Below are positions 44,801 through 59,800 of a stretch of DNA of 64,000 nt, one piece after another (position 1 is the first letter of the stretch; every line of letters begins with the position of its first letter). The notes under the pieces are model-generated. The model was given only the letters and a program-made list of their open reading frames with translations, had not been told where the DNA came from and searched no databases. Both the position numbers and the translations under genes were made by a program. Source of the DNA: Blastomussa wellsi (lineage: Eukaryota; Cnidaria; Anthozoa; Scleractinia; Plerogyridae); NCBI GenBank assembly GCA_947652115.1, contig OX393566.1, forward strand, positions 26,104,420 through 26,168,419, in the 5' to 3' direction.

Positions 44801-47800
44801 GTGGATATTTGCAGGTCGATGGTATATGAGCTCAGAAACCATTGCCTCTACTCAGGAAATCCAATATACTGCAGCTAGTTTTGAATAATTCATGTTGTTA
44901 CATGTAGCTGTCAGTCACTCCTATTAATGAACCTGCACATCTAGTTTCTGACTCAGTGCACTTTGCTGCCAAGTTTTGTTGTATGTTGGTATGAGATTAG
45001 GTGATTAACGCCTAAAGTTTGACACGCAAACGTCTCCTTCTTATGGCTTGCTACTTGCAGACAACTAACTTAATGTAGTTCTGGGTTGCTTTTCCATTCA
45101 ACCAAAAATTCTGGTTTAAATTTCCAGAAGGCGGTTGCATGTATCGGAAATCATCGACTGCTACATACAATGCAACTGAAATTCAAAAAGCGAAGTCTAA
45201 AAATAGAATACAAATTATTAAACCAAGTGAGCCTTGGAAAACAGTAAGTGAGGGAATTCAGGTGAAGTTTTCATTTCAAAAGTGTATTAGGATTTAGGCA
45301 ACCTTCATACAGTAATCGATCGACCAAATCAAATGTCACACTCAAAGGAGGAGCTTAAAAGACTGTGAAGATGACTTCACACCCTAGCCATCACAAAACC
45401 ACTAAGCACAATTTGCATAGCACATAAATAAACACCATTATTTCATTACCCAGTGGCTGACCCATTGACCTATTACACATTTTGAGCTGTTTCCAAGAGA
45501 ATTTAACATATGGTTCACCTAACATATATACCATGCTAGAGATATTTTGTCTTCCCATAACTCAAAGATGCATTGCCTACTCACCCTGGCACCTGGTCGA
45601 CCAGTGTTTCCAGATTCTCCCTGAGATCCCTAAAGAAAACATTCACAAGTGACTCTCAGTTCAATTTAATTTTATTCACACTTATTTTAGCTACATAAAT
45701 TAAAGGTAGCAAAAAATGCATAATTAGAAAAAATTCAAAGGTACTTTAAGAATGAAGACAATTACAAGCATGGGGTGATCATGAATGTGACAGTAATGAT
45801 ATGACATACCTGTTCTCCTTTGGCTCCATCGCGTCCAGGAAGACCATTTTTCCCTGTGTCACCCTAACATCATTTAAGATTGTCAAATTTTAAAAGCAAC
45901 AATAGCTTCCAAGTATTATTGTCCATTCATGTGAAATGAGGTCCCAGACTTTACATTCTCACCTCATTAATTATTTTACGAATCATGTTCCAAACATTTA
46001 AGTTAAACAAAGATTGTGGAAGACCATTTCTAAATAGGTTATTTTATTTTAATGTAATTCCCTGTGTGTTGGGCTTTCAGGTTCTGATAGCTTTCTGTTC
46101 AACTGTCTATATAATTCCATGTGATTGTTCAGTTTCTTGATTGCTTGTCTAGTTATTTGTTAGTTGATACTTAGTTGTGTATCGCCTTGTTAGCTTATTT
46201 GTCTGTCTGCTTGTCTGTCTATCTGCCAACCTGCATGTTTGCTTGCTTGTTTATTTGGTTCTTTATTTTAGTCTTAAATATTACTAGCTATTACTAAATA
46301 TTACTAATATTAATATTAATATCTGCTTGTTTCTTTGTTTGATTGATTGTTTCTATTTTTGCCTGTTATTTCTTGTGCGCTAATTAACCTGTTTACTTGT
46401 TTTATTGTGTCTGTTTGTCTTTCAGGTTGGTTTGTTGTTTTTCTCGGTCAGTACATGTTTATTTTTTGGTTGCCTGCTCTTAATTCTTTTGAAGTTGTTG
46501 TTGTTGCTCACCTTGGCTCCTTGTCGTCCCTCTGCACCAGAATATCCACGACTTCCAGACGGTCCCTAAAGTGAATTCACAGTAATGGTATCAATTAAGC
46601 AAAAGCAGAAGCTGTTAGTAGTAAATGCAGTATACCTATCCCATACATTATTTACAAAGACAACCCCTGGAAAACATCAAGCACAACTGTTACAAAATCA
46701 GCCACATCAAGAAAAGTGAAAATGACCATAAACTCTACTCTACTCATTCCAGTAAATTTAATGCAAATGTTGGCTGTGAGCCTATGTATAGCTTGTTTTT
46801 AATAGAAATACATTCTCTTTACAAACTACGAGGTCCTTATGAATGCTCTTTATAAAATCATTTTGTTACACTGAGGGTTTCAGTACTTTCCCTTACTGTG
46901 TTTTTCCATGCCTCAGCATTATACTAAGTTACATAAAAGTACAGTCCCATGTACTTAAGGCCGTGCCAGGGGGAATCCCAAACCACTTGTCTAAATTTAA
47001 AAATGTTCTGGTTAGTGTTTTATTGTGCTTTACATCATTTGGCATGCATCACCGGTGTACAAGGAAGTTAGTGTCCGATAGCCCGGGGCTAGTGGATTTT
47101 GCCATCGGGCTAGTGGATTTTATCCTTCACTTTCCCCACGGGCAAGTGAAGGTTTTCACGAATTAATTAATTTATTCATTACACTTACACAAGTTGGAAA
47201 TTGAACTTCCTTGTACCCTGATCATTGTCTGAATTTTGGTGTGTGGGGTTGTCATTTCATTCTATGTACTGTCAATGCGTTTTGGGCCATACATGTGGCT
47301 TTTTTTTAATTTACCCTGGCTGGTACCCTATCTCAAGCTTGACACCCACAAATGCTCAGCTTACCCTTGGGCCTGGTGCACCCAATCCACCGGGGCTTCC
47401 TGTCCGTCCTGGTCCTCCCTAGTGAATGATAGTAAACCACAGAGATTGACGTCAACTGATGGAATTCTTCTGCTGAAAAATTCCATACTATACAGCACTT
47501 ACAGCTCTACACAGATGCACAATGGTGTGAATCAACATGGAATTTTTGGGTTATTAATGATTATTACACTATGGTTAGCAAAATAAAGGTTGTTGCAAAC
47601 ATCATTTTTCCCTGCTAATCTTTCAAGACATCAAAAGAAAAATTAAGTGATGAAACAGGGGTGTCACTAATTTTTCAAGTAGGCGGCAAAAGTAAAAAAA
47701 GAAGCCGGGGGATTTTTTGTTTTGATGTACTTTTAACATTCTAGTGTTTTGGTTTTGTTTCAAAGGAGCCAGGATTCAAACTTGTAGTAGCCAGGGAATT

Positions 47801-50800
47801 CCCCGGCCCAGGGCCCTTAGTGACAGCTCTGTGAAAAGAAAAGTTCATGAAAGCTTACTGCTAGGTCATAATTATGATGTTACCAATCTATCAGAACTTA
47901 TTAATTAATTTTGATTTGCCATTTTTCAAATTTCCTGTAATCAGAAAATCTCTCTAAAATCTTTAATTATTCAGACAACATTCATATATCCTTAGCTTAA
48001 ACTAAATTACCCGTTTTCCAGCAGGACCAGGCTTCCCAGGTCCACCTGGGGTTCCAGCTGAGCCCTAGATAGTAAAAGAAACACAGAAAGAACTTTGTCA
48101 GTAGAATAGTTTATTTTTAAATCAGAGCAGGGCTGCAAATAAAATAACAGTCAGACATTGGACAATGAAAAATCAAAATTTTCTTATGTCCGATGAAATC
48201 TTGACTGCGGGTGCACAGATAACCAGACATAATGTCTGAACAATTTTGTGCCTTCCAATGCAAATCAATATTTAGTGTTGACAATGCATTATCAAGGAGT
48301 TCTGCAATATGACCTCTTACATGACCACTGCAAGTTTTTCCCAATCAGAATTATGGTGACTTAATCGGACACGTCGACTCATGGCAAAAAAGTGATTTGC
48401 AGGCGCCCTGTCAGAGTACTAATGAAACTTTCTATGTGCTTTGTCAAGTAAATCTTAGGGTGCAAGTAACGTGCCAGGCCGATGAAAAGTTGGTGCTACA
48501 GTACTATGACTAAATTTCAACCCTGTTCAATTACAGGGACACCATAGGGAATTCACTAGGTATGGCTTTTTGATGTGAATATGACAGCTATGACACTACT
48601 GGAACAAAGACCTGAAAAAATTTCAGACTCTCAACGGGATCCGATTTGTTGTATTTTCAGTGTTCAATGTCTGTTTTTTATTTTAATTGTGAAGCCAAAG
48701 TTGCTTTTGTCAGTTCATGTGGGTACTCCATAACATAAAATATGATTTACAACAATTTAATTGTAATTACATTACAAAATTTTTGTAATGTATTTTTGTT
48801 ATGTAATTATTTATCATATGAATATAATAAAATAATTGTCAACAAACCCCTGTTCCTTTGGCTCCTTCCAATCCTCTCTTTCCAGGTTTTCCTGGAGCCC
48901 CCTGAAAGATAGTCATGTAATCAAAGTTGTCAATTTTTTCAGTCAACTTGTTATAACAACACCGCCTGTGCACTAACGGCATTATGTGCATTCAAAACAC
49001 CATGACAACAAGTGACTATATTATGATTATTGCAGTTATAATTATCATTTACAAACCTGTTCTCCACGGCGTCCAGCAGCACCAGGAATACCAGGAAGGC
49101 CCTAAATAAAAACAAGCCATAAACAACAGCTGGAAACATGGAAATAAAATATTTATAAAAATGCACAGGAAATGTTTATTTTAAATAAGGAACTTTAAGA
49201 ATACAATTGATGAATCAAGTAAGAAGCTGGCAAAGTAACAGTAATATTCAGGTGCATGCCTATCTTATGCACTTTCCCAGCTAGCACTCAAGATCAGGCA
49301 TTCCCTAAGTAATAACAAACATTAAAAGTTAGGAAGTGACATCAACCTCCTCTGAACTTATATACACACAAGTGAAGTCTATTATCACTTACATCTGCTC
49401 CAGCATTTCCTACACGGCCAACCTCTCCCATAGGGCCAGTTGTACCCTGTCAGATGAATTCAATGAAGCAATTGAGTCACACATCTGGCCTGCAGTAGTT
49501 TGGCAGTTGTCATGCAAAGATACTGTAAATCCTCATGTCTAGATTTAAGAAAAACTTGCCCCTACCAATGCAGCAGAGATCTTTAGTTTGAATAGTGCAG
49601 CTACACTTTGCAACATTATAAGGTCAATAATTTATGAGATTTAGTAATGCAAACTACAACAATCAAAGGGCCCTAGTCAGCCTCTGCCATTTTCGATGCC
49701 ACCGGAATTATGGAATTTTTTGGTGAAGCGTAATAATTATGAGACACTTGCTAAAAGTAATTTAAACACTTCCACTAACATAACTTACAGCAATGCAATA
49801 AGATAATTACTAGTAGTAATCAAAGATTGGGAATGCGACGTCATAAAATTCTGAAATCAAAATTCGCTAGGCCTGCTAAATTTTCGTTGCCACTAGGTGT
49901 AAGGCTAACTAAAACTATATCTCTTCATAAATTTTCAGCCCGAAAGACCCTTCGTCTTAAAAACAGAGCATCTTGAATATCTGAGTTCTCGACCGTATGC
50001 GACATCAAGCTGAGTACCGTGACAAAACTGTTTAGTGTTTTGTTTAGAAAAAGCCTATTTTTTCGATTTTCAGATGTTTGAACATTTCAGATATAACAAG
50101 TGGTATTTATGTGTGAGTATAATTGCTTGTGAGCCAAAAGTAGACGCTAAATAGCAAAATTGAATTCCAGATGGTTTCGCATGCATCACGGCAGCCATAT
50201 TTGTGCCCCTCGGAAGGACATAAGCCTCTCCATACTAAGCTTTTTAAATTTGCGTTGAACGTTTTCGGCAAATAACTCGCAAACAGGACACCGTACAGGA
50301 CTGAGACTTGGAGAAAGTTTTTATTTATTTATCGTCTACACTCGCTGAAATTCTAAGCTTCTGTAGTTGAATTGTTTCAAATTTAGTTTTTGAAAGCGTG
50401 ACAGTGAAGACCACCAATGCGTACAATGCGTTTCAAATTGGTGCAAAGGTTTATCCTAGCAAAAAAAATATTATGGGGTTAGGTGAACTTTAAGAGCCTG
50501 CAGCATCTTACCAAAGACACTGGTTGGTTATTTGGTCATCATTCAAACACATCAATTAGCAATTCCTTCATGAGGATTAACAGTTTGAATTCCTGTAATG
50601 GAGAATGGGTGCCTGAGGAGCTTCCACGATTGGTAGTCAGCTCCTAGATTGAGACCACTCCTATGGAATGTGCCCCTTTCCCCTCCCCCCCCCGCAAAAC
50701 ACTCTAACTGCAGATGCTATCACTGTTAAAGCTGCTGGCATGCCCCAGTCGAACATGCATGAGCAGAAGGGCATATTGCAATGTCGGTGACTACCAAGGG

Positions 50801-53800
50801 AACACTGGTGTTCTTTCTTTTAACTCGGCTTCTATTTATTACCAGTTATTAATCATGTATGGTTACCTGATCTCCTTTGCTTCCTGGAGGGCCTGCTGCG
50901 CCATTAAGGCCAGGCTTTCCCGATTCACCACGCGCACCTGGCACGCCATCAGCACCCGTATCTCCCCTAGCTCCTCTCGGGCCAGGGTCACCTTGGAAGC
51001 CTGTGTCGCCTTTAGCTCCAATAGGTCCGGAAGAGCCTGCAAGGCCCTTCTCACCAGGGAGACCCTAGTGCATGGAGGTTAATAACATCAGTAATGTAAA
51101 AAAAAAAAACATCAGTAATGTATGAAACAAGTGTCTGGACATACTAGTTATCCAGTGGACAACTAGTAAGTAATTGGGCTATCCACAAATTGGATGGCGA
51201 TTTAACAGGACTGGGGCAAAATGATGATAGAGGCAGTTGCCTTCAGATGGTAATTAGTTGGATCTGTGGATATTTAGCATGGGATTATTCCTGGCCATTG
51301 TCATATCTCACAATATTTCATTCAGGTTTTGTCTTGGTCAGCTATCATGTGATAGAAATTTCAAGCTCATAATCTAATTGTTAATTAGAATTTGACTCTT
51401 TGCCCTGAAAGTCCTGTTTGATGTTATTTTCAAGGACACCCTGGCAAGCATCACTAACAGTATATACAGTCTCAAATGTTATAATGCACAAATTTAAAGT
51501 TGTTTTAAATTAAAATGTTTCCTCTACTGTATATAAAATAAAATTACACATACCGCTGGTCCCTCGGGTCCAGATGATCCTGCTGAGCCAGGATTTCCCT
51601 TTAAGGAGAGATCACAGTTAAATTTGCTCGTACTGTACATAAGGTTCAGCCATACAAAAATCAGTCAAGAGTCTGAGTGCAAGGAGTCACAGTCAACCAG
51701 ATGATTCTCTTTGCACCACAGCTAACTTTGAACTTTTGTGGCAATGTGTTTTGACAGCATTGCACTGTAAATTTCACAGAAACAAGGGTCTGAAGGGGTA
51801 AAATGGCAACTGGGATTGATCCGTTTTTTCCCTGGAAAATGGGATTTAAGTCACTGGGACTGGGATTTGATCACTGAGAATGGAAAAAATTATGTCAAAA
51901 ACGGGAATGGGAAAACATTTTGTAACCACGACCAGTCGAGACATCACTTATTTCCTGGCACTGAAAAATGCCAGAAAATTGTTAATAAGCACCTTGTTTG
52001 TGCTAGTTTTTAGAATGTTTAGCCAGCATGATTTATTTCCCCCGAGTGACCTCAGGTGAATGATATTAATCCTTGTGTAAAAGCCTACAGAGCATGTACA
52101 CACTTGTGTGACATAAACATGGCCAGAGCAGAGTGCAAGACTCACATGCTGGGTGGGGTGGTAGGGGGATACTCCTAAACATGGGCTATAATTTATAGGT
52201 ATATGCACTGCAGTATAGGGTAGGTTTTCGAGGTTCTTGGTCCTAATATAGGAAATCTTTTTGGCCATTTGGTTTGATCCTTAGGTTGTGCACACATCAG
52301 CTAAAATTAGCAGTGCATCAACACCCAGCTAAACAAGAAAGCAACAGTCTGACCTTGACCTTGGCTAGCTCTTATAACGATTTTACAAGGACTTGTGACC
52401 TGCTCATACCATCCCCAGTTTTTCGTTCCTCCCTTGAATGGTTACGATTCTTTTGTTTTCTTCGTCATTAAATAGGGACAGGGTTTAAAGGGGAATTTCC
52501 ATGGTGGTTTTGGAGTCTTCAGGTAAATTCTGAGCTTAAGTCATTACTTGACACCTTCACTTGTACAAAAAATGCTCCAGCAGAATAGTGAAGAAGATAT
52601 CAAATGACAATTTAACAGGGAGACCATAAATAGTTGGTATCCCACTTTTTCAGGAGATGGCTTGAGAATTCAATTTTTTTTTCAATTTGCAATCCACTTC
52701 CATCCTCGCCATTGATAACAACAGGCGTCAGTAAACAGTTTCAATGAAGTAATATAGTCTTCGGTAACATAACTAAACCATTATTTTTGGTTTTCCTTTG
52801 AGTGAAGACAAGTTTTAGTTTTTTGAAGTTTTGCTAAAATATGACAATGCCCCATTTAAGAACCTTTGCAGCACACAGCTATCTGAAATTTACAACTGGG
52901 TTTACATGGCTTTACCTCCTGGACTGTATATTCTTACTAGCTAGTCCATCTGCATCACAAGCTACAAATTTCACAAAGTTACAGTCTAATACTGTACTTA
53001 CTGCCAGGCCAGGTTCACCGGTATTTCCAGGTCGTCCACGTGGTCCTTGGCTTCCCTAAAGAATGAAATAAGTTAATTATTGCTGAGGAGCAGATCAGTT
53101 ACAAAAAGGCAGGTACAAAAGTCGGACCAGATCAGACTGGATCAACTTGGATTGCTGTTTTTAATAACAATTATAGCAGCTATTCAAGAACAAGGCATAC
53201 AACAAAAGCTGCTATTCTTGTTCAAATCAGCGATCTGAGTTGATCTGGTGTGATGGATCAGTCCTGTTAAAAAACTATGATAAATGCCTTAGTTATGACT
53301 CACAAGCTAACAGTCTTAGTATAAAATTAATTTGGACGGAACTCAGGACCAAAGTGACATAATATTGTCGCAGGCCAGGAAAACTGCTGCCAGCTTGATA
53401 GCAATCGCAGAATGTCAACATATTTTAAATTCACCCACTGTTTGTTTGTTCATATCAAAATGATGTGCCAGTTATGGATTAAGGAAAGCCCAGATATGTC
53501 ATTTGCATTGGCACTGAAACATTGGTTACGCTTTATCATGGTGATATGGGATATATTTGACTTGGTATATTTAAGGAGATCTACAATCTCCAAATACTGT
53601 CAAGCAACAACACTCCTGTTGCAGGCATGGTTTCTTATCACAGTTTGTGTTTGTCCGGTGTCACCAGAGACTGCTGTAGCTCTACTTAGAGAGAGCTATT
53701 CTTGGTTTTCATGTTTTCTGAAATCAAAATTTGCTAGGCCTGCTAAATTTTCGTTGCCATTAGGTGTAAGGTTGACTAAAAATATATCGTTCGCAAATTT

Positions 53801-56800
53801 TCAGCTGTATAGTACCCTTCATTTTTGAAAACATAGCATCTTGAATATTTGAGTTCTCCGCCATATGTGACATCAAGCTGAGTACCGTGACAAAACGATT
53901 TTGTTTTAGAAAAAGCCTAATCCTTTCGATTTTCAGATGTTTGAACATTTTAGGTATAATAAGTGGTGTTTATGTGTAAGTATAATTAGCTCATGAGCCA
54001 AAGGTAGTCGCTATTATAGCACAATTGAGTTCCAAATGGTTTCCTGTTCATCACAACGGCCATATTTGTGCCCCTTGGAAGGACACAAATATGGCATCTC
54101 CATACTGCGCTTTGTAAATTTGCATGGAACATTTCGGAAAATAACTCACGAACGGCACACCGCACAGGCCTGAAACTTGGAGAAATTGTTTATTTATTTA
54201 TTATCTACACTCATAGCTTCTGTAGCTGAATTGTTTTGAATTTAGTTTTTGATTTCAGGACAGTGAAAACCACCAATAAGTTTGTTTTAGAGAGCCATTC
54301 TGTGTCGTAGAAGATGTGTTTCTTGCATTGATGTCATCAAGAGTTTAACGTCAGCAGCCGAACAGATATAAAACAGTAAACCTTTCCGAAACTTGAGCGT
54401 GTAAAGATGGCTGCCAGGCAAGGACGCAAGATGAAATATGATCACCCGACATTCAAACCCTCATAACTTTTTTCTCATACGTATGAATGACCCGAAAAAC
54501 GACGAAACTCTAGCTTAGGACAAAAGCTTGCCGAAACAACAAATATCATGGAAAACACCAAGAAAAACTGATTTCAACCAATCAAATCACTGCACTGTAA
54601 TTGAATAAGCCAATTATGATGCAGTCGCCTCAGAAAATTCTTTGCATTCCTGTGCCGATTGCTCTTTCCATCTTAGCCCAAGCATTACTTAAAGACACCA
54701 AACAAGTCCTATTAAGTAAAGCATACAAACCTTTATGCCGTCGATACCATCTCTCCCTGATTCACCTGATGGCCCCTAAGAAAAAAAATCCCGTCATTAC
54801 AAACTATGTACTGCTCTAGACAAGTCTCCCACAAGTGAAGGACCCACACTTCACATTCTTCAAACATTTTTGCTTAAATGGTTTTGTTGTTTAGGATATC
54901 ATATCAAAGGATGATTTAGATTTTTCTCAAAAGGTCATTTTAACAATAATGATAATAATAAATACTTATATGGTGTATTTATATTAATAATAAATTAAAA
55001 TGATCTGAAGATTTGGAAACCTTTCTCAAGAACTAATATTTTAAAATTCTCTTTCTGGCATAGATATATAGATAAATGGAACTCCTAACCAGATTCCCTA
55101 ATCTGTGCCGATTCATTGTCAAAATTTAAAAAGGGCTTAAGAGATCACTTTTTAACTTGTTCGTAAATTTTTAAAGAATATGAAATTGTTGCGATTGTAT
55201 TTTTAATTGATAATTAGATAACTTTGATGACTCCATTATATATTATACATTATATATATTTTATATTTTTCCATTATATTAGTTTTTATCTAGATCTATA
55301 TTTCCTTGATAGCTTTGTAGATATCTTTAGAGGGTCATCTTACATGAGGATTCAGTTCCTCCCTGATGGCAACCTTTTTGTATTGATTATTACAAATGAA
55401 GTTGTTATAAATAAATAAAATAAACATGTCCCTCACAATAAAAACTATATGCAAAGAATGTTTGAATTTCGTTAGATGCACTACTTTCAATGAACATTGT
55501 GCGTATCACAGGGTTGGTACAATAAAATCTGATTTATACCTTTTAAATATTCGATACATTTCAAATTAGTAAGATTAGCTTCCTAGTTTAAGTTCCAGAA
55601 TGATTCAGTCCAGAATGACCTGCTTAACAGCAGGGTTGTCAATAAGATTTGAAGTATGCAGAGATATTTTGAAAGTAGATGGTACTGGGGTCCCGTTTTT
55701 AAGCGTTCTTGTAATGAATGCTTTTTTTTTCGCTTATCTCCGCCAAATTGTAGCTGGCGAATACGTTTAAGTAGCCGGCGATATCACCGGTCGCCGGTGC
55801 TTATTGACAACCCTGTAACAGTTGCAACTTACTGTAAGACCAGTCTCTCCTTGGTCTCCTACTTCGCCCCGCGGACCTTGGGCTCCCTGTGGCATGAGTC
55901 AAACATCACATTTACATTGTATATTTTTATCATCTCTTAATGGAACTCTGTCACACAAGTGCATCTTGAAAAGTTTAGCCTTAGTTTTTCAAGTTTGTTG
56001 ATTTCATGAATTCCCTATCAATCTTCTTCATTCCAAGCCATCCTTGTTCCTTCTTAGCTGATTGTCTCCTCTTTGGTCTGTTTTCTACCTTGGAAAACTG
56101 TTAGTACAAGGATTCATTTGATTACCTTGTTTCCTTGATCTGATCATGAGTGATCATTGATGTGATTGCAAATTTAACATGAAATTACAGTGAATTCAGG
56201 TATAAGTCTACGTTGATTGAAATTTGCTACAAATTTCAAGGACTTTCCAGCACTAACTGCAATTTTCAAGGATTTTTTAGGCCTTGCGAACCCTGGAAAT
56301 AGAGGTGTTAATAAAAGTAAATGATTGAAAAAAAAACTAGGTCCACTGAATGGGCATTGGAAATTACATTTAAGGTATCAGTATACCTCAATTGACCACC
56401 TCACACTAACACCTTTTTGTGGCGAAGCTTTTAAAATAAATCCCTCAAAAGCATACATTTTCTGAAAGCTTAATAAATGAGGAATTTGATTGAACCTTCT
56501 CCTTTTTAGAAAGGATAATAGGTTTAGAATTTTTGCTCATTAAAGTGATATTTCCCCTTTTGACTTAATCAAGTTCGTTTACACGCATTCGTTTACACGC
56601 AAATGATTCGTTACAGATGACCCTTCGAAATTGTGTCTGCGGTGTATCAAAGATCACTTTGTTTTCTTTTCATGCCACTCTAAAGTTTGAGGTTCTAAAG
56701 CTTATGATACCCTTGAACAAACAAGGCTATCACTTTTAACCAGGCCGAAATTTAGAAATCAGAGACACACTTTTGTAGAGCAGGTATTAAGGACCATTTC

Positions 56801-59800
56801 AGCAAAATTTCAGCTCAATCGGTTGGGCATGAAAGGTCCACGGCTGTAAACGAACTTAAAATGTGCATACATTTATGGCAATTTTTATTTTCAAGATACA
56901 GTAGAAAAAAGCTATTCCAGTTTTGTTTGTTCTAAGGAATTGATGACACATGAAGTGTCAGAATTAATGATGTATTTCGAGACAGATAACTCTAAGGATT
57001 GGCTTACTGTTGCTATGGCGTTGATGACGTTCTACATTTTACAGCCTCCAAACTATCCAAAGATCACGCTAACGAATGGCAGTGAGTTTCTCGTAATCTT
57101 TATAAAGTCCTCACACTAGAAACATCACTATTGCAGCAGAAAATTATGAAGATAGAGATTCTAGCAAATGAAAGGAACCTCGTAAAAGGAACCATGATCG
57201 AAGCAGGAAATTATACGACTGCTTGTTACTTCGCCCTTTTGGCTTCTTTGCTCAGAAGCAAACGGGTGCAGCACCTTCAGTTTCTGTGAGGACATCAAGC
57301 ATGCAACCCGCAAAATTAAAGTCTAATGAAATAACATACTGAAAATACTGAAAGAGACAAGGAGAACTAAAGCACGATCATATCGCGTGAAAGAAGTTTT
57401 GTTGTGAAATGAGATGCTCGCGTGAGGTTTCACTTTGGTGGTGAATTGACAGAAAGTGATGACAGGAACTTGTCGATGTTCAGCTGACAGTAATTAGCAA
57501 TTAGAAATTGTTTTTATTTCTAGCTCAGTAACAAAAATAGCTTTCCTTTTTGAATTTACCCTTTTGTTGAACGAAATTGAGGTACACTGATACCTTAAAC
57601 TGTTTACGATAGCAGGGAGTTCGACATAGCCAAGCTAGTGATTGGAGAGGTATTTTTGCAGTATATTCCTGAGCAGATAGCATCAAGGCCCAGTGAACAG
57701 AAAATTTTCCAGGCCTGGAAATAACTGACAGCATCCAGTGTCCAATTAAATCCCAACTGTAGTCACGACAGACAGAATGTCCGGACAAATTCTTGTACCT
57801 TCCGGTAAACACTACAGTACTGCTGTTTTGTCTGATCAAAATGGTGACATAATCAGACACATGCCCCAGAATTCCATTTAAAAACCCAAACCTGTTAGCA
57901 TGCATTTTTGTGTGAAATATCTCCATTCACTAAGTCTTACCTGATCACCCTTCACTCCACGAAGACCACGCAGTCCGGGAGTGCCAGGAGGTCCCTAAAA
58001 ACGGTAATTAAAAGCACTGTTAGCATCAATCAATCAATCGCTGCACTTTCAACACTTTAGAAACTATGCTCAATCAACAGTTTTCCGTTGGTGCAAATCA
58101 TCTAAAAGCTGGAATCCTCAGGAAACAGAAATTCTAAATTCGGCAACCGAAGGGGCATTGTCACTGTCAAGTGTCACATGCAGCGTATTGACTTAGGGTG
58201 AGGTGCAATAAATAATCAGGGTACAACTACAGGAGATCGGGGTACAAGAACAAGATTGCATACAATTGTTACTTTCCAACCCAGTTTTTAGGCTTTCACA
58301 TGGATCTCAACTGGTCAGCAAAAGGGAATGCAATTGGGTTGAAATTCTCAAGTCATACTTGCCAGTCTTGTACTCATGAACTGCTGCCTAAATGTTGCTA
58401 TTATTATTGAAGCGTTTTAGTGCTGCACACAGCTTATCAATTGACTTACTGGTGTACCAGCAGGTCCTGGGTCACCAGTTTCTCCTGTTGGTCCAGGTTG
58501 GCCCTGGTGAAATTGAAACAAATCAATATTAAAACAATCAAATAAATTGCAATTTACAGCTCTACTAATACTACATCTGGCAACAAAAAAGTTGGGCATT
58601 AGTGTTTGGTTTGGTATATAATAACCTTAGTTTGAAAGCATTAGCAGCTCGGATTTTCAGAAGAAGCTAGTGGCTGTCACTGTTCACAGATTACTTGATT
58701 ATGTGTCGCAGATTAACCTGGTTACAGCAATTTGCTCACCACAATAACATTTCACGTATCACAGCCATGTAATCGTGCAGTTGCTGACACTAATGTCATT
58801 TTGAAACCCCTTGCAGTTTCATTATATATAGAGTACAATTTCAAAGTTCAACAAAAAATACTTGGCAGGTGAACGTTTGATATACTTACATCATTTCCAT
58901 CTTGGCCAGGTTCACCTGGAGGCCCATTTGTACCTTGGAGACCCTGTATAACAAACAACATAATTTATCGTCGAACATCAAGCATCATGAATGTCTGTTC
59001 AAAGGTTAGCACAAGCCATTCAGCCAAACAGTTTCACACCTTTCAAATGGCTTGGTCACCCATTCAACAGCAGTGCATTACATATGATGTACATTCATTT
59101 AATATGTCTATGTAGACTTTTCAAGTCAGCTATATATGTAGACCAAACACACATTCATATAGCCACTTCAATCTCACTGGTGAGATCCCGCCAGGATCCT
59201 GCCAAGAAGCTTAATATTAAATAGTTCAACTGGGATCTTGCCAGGATTGCACTGATGCGGCATCCCTATGACCTTGATCTTTATATCTGCAAGCCAAGGT
59301 CACACCAACATAAATTAATGGAATTGATAAGTTACCGACTCTCCAGCTAGACCAATAAGCCCTGTCTCGCCTGGTTCTCCTTGAGCACCCTGTAAGTGAA
59401 AAAAAATAGAAAATATTAATCTGCTCAGTTTTGAGTCCCAATTTGCTTTCAACTACACCTTTGCAACCAATCTCTAGGAAATGACAAGTGGCTGCTTAAT
59501 AGGGATTGGCGGATCGATCAATAGGGAGTTTGTCACAAATTAGTGTAAAGCCTTTCAGAAATGTCACATTATTACAAATATGCAAAAACATGTAAAAAAG
59601 TCATGGAATCCCATGAAGACAACATCAGCAATGTGCTTGAAAAATGTTATCACGCACCACTTTCTATTAGTAATGGGACTATTTCTGTAACAGGCTTGTT
59701 ACAGTCTTTCCCAAAACCACAAACAGCAACAGTCATTAGTTTGTGGTTTTGAGGTTTGTTCGCGTGTCCTGAACTTTGCTGCGATTGGTCACTACACAAT

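Noticed and set aside
50714..51082. 122-codon plus-strand open frame over the 198-bp collagen exon
   Set aside because: It is the antisense shadow of the Gly-X-Y coding; the true signal is on the minus strand with proper splice sites.
59226..59441. Minus-strand frame reading [16 protein letters not shown]
   Set aside because: Out-of-frame reading of the collagen exon 59336-59389.
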